A stretch of 64,000 nucleotides of DNA. It comes from CAYNVS01 sp964400725 (GTDB taxonomy: Bacteria > Myxococcota_A > SURF-8 > CAYNVS01). The DNA lies in assembly GCA_964400725.1 (NCBI GenBank), contig CAYNVS010000001.1, positions 124,001-188,000 on the forward strand, given 5' to 3'. The translations under genes were made by a program, and so were the position numbers. The notes under the pieces are model-generated. The model worked only from the letters and a program-made list of their open reading frames with translations, did no database searches and was not told the origin of the DNA. Numbering within the stretch: position 1 is the first letter of the stretch; each line of letters begins with the position of its first letter. Below, in pieces: positions 19,048-28,386 of the stretch.

Positions 19048-19701
19048 TCAGTGGTCGCGTTTGGAGCCTTCCGGCGCGTCGAGGCAGTTGCGGTACAACT
19101 TTTCCGCCATTTCTTCGATTTTGAACGATTTGCAGCACGTTTCCGACAGGGCGATTCCCTGATCTTTCCACGTGGCGTTCACCACGCGCAACCCGCGCTC
19201 CTGCACTCTCTCGACGGCGGCCACGAAATCGGTGTCGTTCGTAACAAGCAGCGCCACGTCGTAAGCGTCGGCCCAAGCTAGCGAAAGAAGGTCGATAATC
19301 ATCAACGCGTCCACGCCTTTTTCTTTGGCGTAGCTGAGCGGCTCGCGGCAGTAGGGGCAGTTTACAATCGTGCTGCCGCATTCGTTGCAGCGGACGTTGC
19401 GGCTGCGCGGATGGCGCGCGCGTAAAAATACTCTGTAATGCGGAAACTTTGCGATGGTGTTTTCAAGCCATTCTTTAAGTTTCTGCTCGGCGCGGTTGTC
19501 GGGGTTGTAGCTTGCGTAAAGCCGCACTTCAAGCAGTTCAATCGGCTTATTCACTTCGCCGGCTAAAAGTTCGGCGCATTTGTCTTTTAAAACCTTAGCC
19601 AATACGGAATAGTCGCAAGGCGCTTTGTGCGTGTGTTTGTTCCACGAAAGTTGAAAATTCCAAAAATCAACGAACGCTCTTAATCTTACAACTGAACTCA
19701 T
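19048..19701 (-). CDS. NYN-domain (PIN-like) protein with zinc ribbon
   Basis: I choose the ATG at 19701 (217 residues) because AGAGGA lies seven bases upstream; the frame is open further but without a ribosome site. The N-terminal FVDFWNF contains the DxxN motif of NYN/LabA nucleases. Further acidic motifs are KGVDALMIIDLL and TNDTDF, which would build a metal-dependent PIN-like RNase site. Between them sits CNECGSTIVNCPYC, a four-Cys zinc ribbon. No signal peptide is present. Such proteins process or degrade RNA, but the target is unknown. The start overlaps the stop of a doubtful upstream frame by four bases (ATGA). The gene converges with the hydrolase gene. Confidence 0.8.
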   Translation of the reverse strand: MSSVVRLRAFVDFWNFQLSWNKHTHKAPCDYSVLAKVLKDKCAELLAGEVNKPIELLEVRLYASYNPDNRAEQKLKEWLENTIAKFPHYRVFLRARHPRSRNVRCNECGSTIVNCPYCREPLSYAKEKGVDALMIIDLLSLAWADAYDVALLVTNDTDFVAAVERVQERGLRVVNATWKDQGIALSETCCKSFKIEEMAEKLYRNCLDAPEGSKRDH

Positions 19702-20075
19702 TTCAATTCCTCTATTCTTTCGTAAACCTTCTTGGCGGAAGTCTCTTTGGTGTAGGTAAAACGCCCTCTGCATTTCGTCGTTATTAAAAATAATCTTTTC
19801 AATTCTTCTCTTTGCAACAGGCAAGTCGCTAATTTAAAGGTTTGCGTATAAAAAAAATCGCCGCCCTCATATAACTCTTCCGCGATTAGACCGCAAAACG
19901 AGCTTCGTATTTTTGCTGCGAGAGGCTTTGCCGGCGGCTCCGCGGCTTTGCGTCCGTCCAAAAAAAGCGGGGGCCGCGCTTTAATATAATGCGGTAATAT
20001 TGAGGTTTGAACGCGCGCGCAACTCTTGACGGCCGTCGTCTTATCCCCGTTTACGCGGTAGCAATATCGACGCAT
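19698..20075 (-). CDS. Doubtful small ORF overlapping the NYN gene start
   Basis: This 125-codon frame ends in an ATGA overlap with the NYN gene, which would suit translational coupling, and its C-terminal part (KRLFLITTKCRGRFTYTKE, KKVYERIEELK) looks protein-like. The N-terminal half looks like translated intergenic DNA, no ribosome site precedes the ATG at 20075, and no family is recognised. It may be spurious, or a shorter protein with a non-ATG start. Confidence 0.25.
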   Translation of the reverse strand: MRRYCYRVNGDKTTAVKSCARVQTSILPHYIKARPPLFLDGRKAAEPPAKPLAAKIRSSFCGLIAEELYEGGDFFYTQTFKLATCLLQREELKRLFLITTKCRGRFTYTKETSAKKVYERIEELK

Positions 20076-20390
20076 CGCTTAAAATCGGTTTCGCGAATGA
20101 ATTAAAATTTATTCTGCCTTGCTGATAGAAATGATAACATACAACCTAAAAAATGCAAAATTCAAAACAAAAAAATAATATTGTATAAGTTAAAAATACC
20201 CAAATAACGCAATTAAATATCCTTAATTTTTATGGGAATTTGCGGATTTTGTGATAATAATAATTTAATCTCAAATCAAGAAACTTAATTCCGAAATATG
20301 ACAATCTGTTGACATTTTGAATTAGGGGTGTTAATAAAAAAAATTAGAAGGATTGTTATTTGAAAACTTATATTTTAACAGGAGGTATTG
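20076..20390. other. A+T-rich gap upstream of the multihaem cytochrome
   Basis: About 315 bases that are far richer in A and T than the flanking genes. No gene, tRNA or recognised riboswitch was found; in particular I see no GEMM c-di-GMP riboswitch consensus, although these often precede cytochromes. The last part carries a promoter and the ribosome site AGGAGGT at 20380-20386. Confidence 0.5.
20309..20337 (+). promoter_or_regulatory. Promoter of the 15-haem lipoprotein
   Basis: TTGACA at 20309-20314, a 17-base spacer, then TAATAA at 20332-20337 preceded by TGT (an extended -10). The -35 box is perfect and the -10 weaker. The start codon lies about 54 bases downstream. Confidence 0.5.
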
Positions 20391-23300
20391 ATGAATTGTA
20401 AAAGCGTATTTAAACCGCCGTACCCGGCGTCGCGAACGCATAACCGCGGCGCTACATTGAAGAAACCTATTGCAAAACTCGATTTAAAGACTTTATTTTT
20501 CCTCGCTCTTTCATTCGCCGCTATTGCCGCGGTAAATTCATGGGGATGCAGCTCGTCCACGTCAACGAAGGAAGTGAAAACTCCTTACGTGTCATTGACG
20601 GGAGACGTTGCGGTCGAAGTTGGAAGCGCGATTAAACTGACCGCGAAGACGACTTTCGCGGACGACGCCAGCTATACCTGGACGTCTTCAGATAACGCCG
20701 TCGCTACTGTGGGAACCGACGGAACCGTAACCGGCGTCGCCAAAGGCGAAGTCGTGATTTCCGCCAAAGGAAATACCTCGGCGGCGACGGGATCATGGGG
20801 CGTTTACGTTTACGAAAAGCCCAAAACCGCAAGCAAAATTTCAATATCGGGAAAAGTCGCAATAAAAGTCGGCGAAACGGCGAAACTTACCGCCGCAACA
20901 ATCGGCGCGGCGGACGCAAGCTATGCGTGGGATTCCGCCGACAAGACGAAGGCTACAGTCGCGGCTGACGGAACCGTAACCGGCGTCGCCAAAGGCGAAG
21001 TGAAAATAACCGCGACCGGCGCGACGACCAAAGAGGTCGGCGAATGGATGATGTACGTTTACGAAGACGTCGTTCAGCTTCCGTTCGTTTCGGTCAGCGG
21101 CGACGTTGCGGCCGAGGTCGGCAAGACGATTAAGCTGACGGCGAAAACCGTTTACGGCGTCGACTCGAGTTATACATGGACGACCTCCGACGATAAAATC
21201 GCTTCAGTCGCAAACGACGGAACCGTTACCGCGGCGGCCAAGGGACAAGTAGTAATTACCGCCACCGGCGATTCTACCAAAGCCTCCGGAACGTGGGGCG
21301 TTTACGTATGGGAAAAGCCTCCGGTCGTTTCTAAGGTAACGGTCAGCGGCGGCGTAGCTATTAAAGTCGGCGAATCGACTCGGCTGACGGCCGTAACGAC
21401 GGGCGGAACCGACTCCGGCTACGATTGGGCTTCAGCCGACGAAACTATCGCCGCGGTTGACGCGGACGGCGAAGTAACCGCCGTCGCTAAAGGCGAAGTA
21501 AAAATCACCGCGACCGGCAAAGATACGAAAGAATCCGGAACGTGGATGATTTACGTTTACGAAGACGCTCCTCCGATTCCCGCGGTTGTCGTCGAAGGCT
21601 CCATGGCGCTTTTTGTCGGCGGAAAAGTTAAGTTCTCCGCCAAGACGACCAACGGAACCGACAGCGGTTATAACTGGTCGAGCGAGGACGAGTCCATAGC
21701 GACCGTAGCGGAAGACGGAACCGTTACCGGCGTCGCCAAAGGCGAAACGGTTATTTACGCCGAAGGCAAAGAGACAAAAATCAAAGGCGAGCGCGGCGTC
21801 GTGGTAGCCGTTAAGCATCCCGAAGTTCCGTTTGAGGAGCAATGGGCGTCAAGCGGGCACGCAGACATTAACGCCGAAGCTTTTAAACACTGGGACAACG
21901 CCAACCCGGCGGTAGTGCCGGTCGGGTGCGCAAAGTGCCATTCAACAACCGGTTTCCACGATTATTTAGGCGTGGACGGATCGGCGGCCGGCAGCGTAGA
22001 AACCGCGCCCGCGGTCGGAACCGTGGTTTCCTGCACGGCTTGCCATAACTCCGCAACCAAAGATATGACTTCCGTAACTTTCGCTTCTTCCGGCAAAACG
22101 GTTTCCGGCCTTGGGCATGAAACGGCGTGCATCAGCTGCCATCAGGGCGTCGAAAGCAAGAAGAGCGTGGACGATTACATCGCCGCCGCCGCGGTAGCGG
22201 ACGACGATGCGAAGAGCGCGTCTCTCGGCTTTAAAAACGTTCACTACATGGCCGCGGGCGCGGTGCAGTTCGGAAAAACCGCGCAAGTCGGCTACGAATA
22301 CGCCGGCAAGACGTATGCGGCCAAGTTCAACCACGTTGAAGGCGTCGGCTCCTGCAACGACTGCCATAACCCGCACACGCTTGAAGTAAACGTCGAGACG
22401 TGCAAAACGTGCCATACCGACGTTGCGACTAAAGACGACCTCAAGAAAATTCGCATGGTCTCCAGCGAAAAAGACTTTGACGGCGACGGAAGCGCAACCG
22501 AAGGAATGGCCGGCGAAATAGAAGGTTTGCAGGCTAAACTGCTTGCCGCAATTTACGCATACGCCAAAGACTTCAATCAGGCTCCGATAGTTTACAGCCC
22601 TTCCGCCTACCCGTATTGGTTCGTCGATACGAACGCCGACGGCGTCGCCGACCCGGCGGAGACGGTAAACGCAAACAAGTACAAGTCTTGGACCGCCAGA
22701 CTAGTAAAAGCGACTTTCAACTATCAGTTCTCAGTCAAAGACCCCGGCGCTTACGCTCATAACGCAGCCTACGTTATTGAGCTGCTGTATGACTCGATAG
22801 CCGACCTCAATACGAAACTCGTTACGCCCATCGACCTTTCCGCCCTCAATCGCGATTTCGCGGGGCATTTTGACGGCGCGGGCGAGGCGTGGCGTCATTG
22901 GGACTCCAACGGCATAGTTCCGGCGTCTTGCTCTAAGTGCCACTCCGCGGACGGTTTGGCCTACTTCAACGAGACGGGATTAACTAAGGATATGCCCGCA
23001 AGCCTCAGTATGGAATGCTCGACCTGCCACGACAAACCCGGAGACTTTTCAAAACGAAGAACGATTAAAAATATTAAATTCCCCAGCGGTTTGATTCTCG
23101 ATTCGGGCAGCAATACGACCAACATGTGCGCGACGTGCCATCAGGGGCGCGAGAGCAAAGTAAGCGTCGACGCCGCTTTGGCGGGACTCGAAGCCGATAC
23201 GGTCAGCTCTAAAATAGGGTTTAAAAACGTTCATTACTTCGCCGCAGGCGCGACGTTGTTCGGAACGCAAGCTAAAGGCGCGTACGAGTACGACGGAAAA

Positions 23301-24809
23301 CATTACGAAGGGAAGCTCGTTCATTGGCCGGGACTTAACGACTGCAATTCCTGCCACGACGTTCACACCGGCGAGCCGAAGCTGACTACGTGCGCGCAGT
23401 GCCACGACGGCGCGGCGACCGTAGAGGAGCTTAAAGACATCCGTTCCGCCGGCTCTTTAACCGATTTCGACGGCGACGGCGACGTATCCGAAGGAATTTA
23501 TTACGAGATTGAAGGCCTCAAGCAAATTCTTTATACGGCCATCCGCGATTACGCCAAAACGATAGGCGGAAAAGAAATCAAATACGATCCTAACGTCTAT
23601 CCGTATTTCATGCTCGACGACGGCAGCGGCAAGAGCTACAACGCTTGGACGCCCAGACTGCTCAAAGCGGCCTACAATTACCAGTACGCGACGAAAGATC
23701 CGGGCGCGTTCGCTCACAACCCGAAATACGTAATCGAAATTATTTACGACAGCATCGAAGATTTGGCCGAAAAGGTTCCGGTCGATTACTCGTTGAGTCA
23801 TCGTAATTTTGCGGGTCATTTCGATTCCAACTCCGAGGGATGGCGCCATTGGGACGCAGACGGTTCCGTAAGCTCCAGCTGCGCCAAGTGCCACAGTCCG
23901 GCTGGTTTCGAGTATTACGCGCAAAACCTGACCAACCCGACGACGAGCATGCCGGTCTCAAACGGACTTCAGTGCTCGACCTGCCACGATAAAACGACCT
24001 TTATGCCGGTTTACGTCGGCAAAATCACGTTCCCCAGCGCGATTGCGATTGACAACGATCCGTCCGACTCCGACAACTCGTTCATTTGTATGACGTGCCA
24101 TACCGGACGCTCCGCTAAAAAAACGGTGGACGACAACATCGCCACCGCCAACGGCGACAACAGCAAGCTGAAATTCAGCAACGTTCACTACGCGGCGGCG
24201 GGCGCCACGCTGTACGGAAGCGACGCTAAGGTAGGCTACGAATACGACGGGAAGGCGTACGCGGGTAAATTTGAGCACACCGGCAGCGGCAGCAGCTCCA
24301 AATGCTCTTTCTGCCACGACATGGCCGGCGACAGCCACACTTTTAAAGCGACTTTTAAAGAAAGCTGCGAAGGCTGCCACGCGTCCGCGGGCGGGGACGT
24401 CGAGAAGATTCGCAAAATCGCCGCCGACGTAAACGGAAACGGCGACAACAAGGAAAAGCTGAAGGACGAACTAGCGGTTCTAGCCGAAGCTCTTCTGAAG
24501 CAGATTCAAACCGTCGCGACCGCAAACGGCAAGCCTATCGGCTATCTTGAAAGCATGAACCCCTACTGGTTCGCAGATACTAACGGCAACGGCGTTATCG
24601 ACGTTACGAGCGATCCGGCCACTAACGAAGCAGCCTCGTCGAACAGCTTCAAAGGTTGGACTCCCGCGCTGGTTAAAGCGGCCTTCAACTATCAATTCTA
24701 TTTGAAGGAGCGCGGCGCGTGGGCGCACAACTTCAAGTACATAGCGGAACTGCTCATCGACTCCATCAACGACTTGGGCGGCGACGTCTCAAAGTATTCG
24801 AGACCGTAG
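20391..24809 (+). CDS. BIG2-repeat, 15-haem c-type cytochrome lipoprotein
   Basis: The ATG at 20391 has AGGAGGT four bases upstream; the in-frame TTG at 20388 is too close to it. The 1472-residue product has a long basic leader, a hydrophobic segment and Cys53 (NSWGCSSS) as likely lipid-anchor site. Residues ~65-480 are five tandem BIG2-type Ig-like domains (TWTSSDNAVATVGTDGTVTG and variants). Residues ~481-1472 are three repeats of ~310-340 residues, each with five CxxCH haem motifs: CAKCH, CTACH, CISCH, CNDCH, CKTCH; then CSKCH, CSTCH, CATCH, CNSCH, CAQCH; then CAKCH, CSTCH, CMTCH, CSFCH, CEGCH. Fifteen covalent haems are predicted. Ca-binding-like loops (DFDGDGSATEG, DFDGDGDVSEG, DVNGNGDN) follow the fifth haem in each module. 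The likely role is electron transfer outside the inner membrane, with the Ig domains as a stalk. It is monocistronic with its own promoter and terminator. Confidence 0.92.
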   Translation: MNCKSVFKPPYPASRTHNRGATLKKPIAKLDLKTLFFLALSFAAIAAVNSWGCSSSTSTKEVKTPYVSLTGDVAVEVGSAIKLTAKTTFADDASYTWTSSDNAVATVGTDGTVTGVAKGEVVISAKGNTSAATGSWGVYVYEKPKTASKISISGKVAIKVGETAKLTAATIGAADASYAWDSADKTKATVAADGTVTGVAKGEVKITATGATTKEVGEWMMYVYEDVVQLPFVSVSGDVAAEVGKTIKLTAKTVYGVDSSYTWTTSDDKIASVANDGTVTAAAKGQVVITATGDSTKASGTWGVYVWEKPPVVSKVTVSGGVAIKVGESTRLTAVTTGGTDSGYDWASADETIAAVDADGEVTAVAKGEVKITATGKDTKESGTWMIYVYEDAPPIPAVVVEGSMALFVGGKVKFSAKTTNGTDSGYNWSSEDESIATVAEDGTVTGVAKGETVIYAEGKETKIKGERGVVVAVKHPEVPFEEQWASSGHADINAEAFKHWDNANPAVVPVGCAKCHSTTGFHDYLGVDGSAAGSVETAPAVGTVVSCTACHNSATKDMTSVTFASSGKTVSGLGHETACISCHQGVESKKSVDDYIAAAAVADDDAKSASLGFKNVHYMAAGAVQFGKTAQVGYEYAGKTYAAKFNHVEGVGSCNDCHNPHTLEVNVETCKTCHTDVATKDDLKKIRMVSSEKDFDGDGSATEGMAGEIEGLQAKLLAAIYAYAKDFNQAPIVYSPSAYPYWFVDTNADGVADPAETVNANKYKSWTARLVKATFNYQFSVKDPGAYAHNAAYVIELLYDSIADLNTKLVTPIDLSALNRDFAGHFDGAGEAWRHWDSNGIVPASCSKCHSADGLAYFNETGLTKDMPASLSMECSTCHDKPGDFSKRRTIKNIKFPSGLILDSGSNTTNMCATCHQGRESKVSVDAALAGLEADTVSSKIGFKNVHYFAAGATLFGTQAKGAYEYDGKHYEGKLVHWPGLNDCNSCHDVHTGEPKLTTCAQCHDGAATVEELKDIRSAGSLTDFDGDGDVSEGIYYEIEGLKQILYTAIRDYAKTIGGKEIKYDPNVYPYFMLDDGSGKSYNAWTPRLLKAAYNYQYATKDPGAFAHNPKYVIEIIYDSIEDLAEKVPVDYSLSHRNFAGHFDSNSEGWRHWDADGSVSSSCAKCHSPAGFEYYAQNLTNPTTSMPVSNGLQCSTCHDKTTFMPVYVGKITFPSAIAIDNDPSDSDNSFICMTCHTGRSAKKTVDDNIATANGDNSKLKFSNVHYAAAGATLYGSDAKVGYEYDGKAYAGKFEHTGSGSSSKCSFCHDMAGDSHTFKATFKESCEGCHASAGGDVEKIRKIAADVNGNGDNKEKLKDELAVLAEALLKQIQTVATANGKPIGYLESMNPYWFADTNGNGVIDVTSDPATNEAASSNSFKGWTPALVKAAFNYQFYLKERGAWAHNFKYIAELLIDSINDLGGDVSKYSRP
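20718..21001 (+). repeat. Near-identical DNA repeats inside the BIG2 region
   Basis: The 35 bases at 20718-20752 recur exactly at 20967-21001, and a slightly varied copy lies near 21715-21745. They encode the DGTVTGVAKGE loop of Ig-like domains 1, 2 and 5. Identity at DNA level suggests recent duplication or gene conversion. Confidence 0.8.
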
Positions 24810-24831
24810 CAATCCTTCGTCCCCCAAAAAG

Positions 24832-24860
24832 AAACCGGACGCCTAGCGCGTCCGGTTTTT
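24832..24860. terminator. Terminator after the cytochrome gene
   Basis: AAACCGGACGC and GCGTCCGGTTT form an 11-bp stem around CTAGC, followed by a short T-run on the plus strand. It sits between convergent genes and may also serve fusA on the minus strand. Confidence 0.85.
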
Positions 24861-24898
24861 GATTTCTAGCCTCGTCGTCGAAGGCGTTTTGTCGGCGT

Positions 24899-27013
<2,115 letters not shown>

Positions 27014-27066
27014 AAGATTCCTGCCTTAACGGTGCGAGCGTTTATTTGCGTTGAGAGCGAGTTCTT

Positions 27067-27094
27067 AAAAAAAACGGCGGGAATAACCCGCCGT
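27067..27094 (-). terminator. Terminator/attenuator between rpsG and fusA
   Basis: On the minus strand ACGGCGGG and CCCGCCGT form an 8-bp G+C-rich stem with a five-base loop, immediately followed by eight T. This is a textbook intrinsic terminator placed inside the str operon, so fusA may be partly uncoupled from rpsL-rpsG. Confidence 0.8.
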
Positions 27095-27114
27095 CATGTA
27101 AGAGCCTTAATGAA

Positions 27115-27585
27115 TTACCAGCGATAGTGCGCGAAGGCGCGGTTAGCTTCGGCCATACGGTGAACGTCTTCGCGTTTTTTATACGCGGAGCCGCGTTTTG
27201 CGTAGGCGTCCATAATTTCCGCCGCGAGTTTCTCTTCCATCGAACGTTCGCCGCGCCCGCGGGAGTAATTAACTAGCCATTTGATAGAAAGCGCCAACGC
27301 GCGGGTATGATGAACTTCGGTCGGGACCTGGTAGGTCGCGCCGCCGACTCTGCGCGATTTAACTTCAACGAGCGGTTTGAGGTTTTCGATAGAGTCGTTG
27401 AGAATCTTCATCGGGCTTTCCTTCATCTTTTGTTCGACGATGTCAAGCGCGTTGTAAACGATGGATTCTGCGGTGCTTTTCTTGCCTTTGCGCATTACGT
27501 TGTTTATTATCTCGGCCAACAGCATGCTGTTGTATTTGTGATCGGGCAACTTTTCTCTTTTTTTCGCGGCGCCTCTTCTCGGCAT
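27115..27585 (-). CDS. rpsG: 30S ribosomal protein S7
   Basis: The 156-residue protein starts MPRRGAAKKREKLPDHKYNS and contains the S7 signature region around KKSTAESIVYNALDIVEQK and GGATYQVPTEV. It nucleates assembly of the 16S rRNA 3' domain at the small-subunit head. The length is standard. It follows rpsL by 40 bases, with GAGG as ribosome site. A terminator-like hairpin follows its stop by about 20 bases. Confidence 0.97.
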   Translation of the reverse strand: MPRRGAAKKREKLPDHKYNSMLLAEIINNVMRKGKKSTAESIVYNALDIVEQKMKESPMKILNDSIENLKPLVEVKSRRVGGATYQVPTEVHHTRALALSIKWLVNYSRGRGERSMEEKLAAEIMDAYAKRGSAYKKREDVHRMAEANRAFAHYRW

Positions 27586-27625
27586 TTGTAACCTCGCTTA
27601 AATAGACAAAATATTTAAAACCGTA

Positions 27626-27997
27626 TTACTTCGGTCTTCTTACGCCATACTTGGAACGGGCCTTATGACGGCCTTCAACGCCCGCGCTGTCAAGCACGCC
27701 GCGGATGATATGATAGCGCACGCCGGGCAGATCCTTAACGCGGCCGCCGCGGACAAGCACAACGGAGTGCTCTTGAAGGTTGTGCCCTTCGCCGGGGATG
27801 TAAGCGGTGATTTCGTAACCCGTGGTCAAACGGACGCGCGCGACTTTACGCAACGCCGAGTTCGGCTTCTTGGGGGTCGTGGTGTAAACGCGCACGCATA
27901 CGCCGCGTCTTTGGGGGCAGGCTTTAAGCGCCGGAGCCTTGGTCTTCATTACGATTTGTTCGCGCCCGGCGCGGACAAGCTGGTTTAGCGTCGGCAT
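27626..27997 (-). CDS. rpsL: 30S ribosomal protein S12
   Basis: I use the ATG at 27997 (MPTLNQLVRAGR, 123 residues); the frame extends three codons to a TTG that would lie too close to the AAAGG ribosome site. S12 sits in the decoding centre. TTTPKKPNSALRK with Lys44 and GGRVKDLPGVRYH with Lys88 are the positions where streptomycin resistance usually arises, and both are wild type. Asp89 is the usual methylthiolation site. It heads the rpsL-rpsG-fusA operon and is preceded by a strong promoter. Confidence 0.97.
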   Translation of the reverse strand: MPTLNQLVRAGREQIVMKTKAPALKACPQRRGVCVRVYTTTPKKPNSALRKVARVRLTTGYEITAYIPGEGHNLQEHSVVLVRGGRVKDLPGVRYHIIRGVLDSAGVEGRHKARSKYGVRRPK

Positions 27998-28075
27998 GTT
28001 TAGCAACTACCTTTCAAGTAAAAATTACTGCTTACTACACAAAATCAAAGCCGATTTACGGCTTTAGAGATTGCG

Positions 28076-28103
28076 AGTATATGAACCTGTTAAATTTTGT
28101 CAA
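28076..28103 (-). promoter_or_regulatory. Promoter of the str operon
   Basis: On the minus strand TTGACA (28098-28103), a 16-base spacer and TATACT (28076-28081) lie about 80 bases upstream of the rpsL ATG. Both hexamers are close to consensus. Confidence 0.75.
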
Positions 28104-28293
28104 GAAAAAATAACCATAATTTCTCTATAATCTCGCTTGATTTTCAATCTCCGAAATTTTGAGACCGTAAAAAGCGTTTCGACTTTAATTATGTCCTTTA
28201 AAGCAAGCGCGCCGCGTCGGCATGACAATATCTCTTTAATTCTCATATTGATAAAACTTTTAGCGCGCCGCATTTTTATAGATTATTGAATAC

Positions 28294-28322
28294 TTGTCAA
28301 AAAAAGTTTGCGGCAATACAAT
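28294..28322 (+). promoter_or_regulatory. Promoter of urocanate hydratase gene
   Basis: TTGTCA (28294-28299), a 17-base spacer and TACAAT (28317-28322), each differing from consensus at one position. The ATG of hutU follows about 65 bases later. Confidence 0.65.
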
Positions 28323-28386
28323 AAATAATATAATTCTTTATCATCTTGATATTTACAACGAATTGACCGCAGTATCGGAGTCTAAT

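Noticed and set aside
20076..20390. c-di-GMP (GEMM) riboswitch before the cytochrome gene
   Set aside because: I looked for the conserved GEMM core because such switches often precede cytochromes; no matching sequence or hairpin pair was found.
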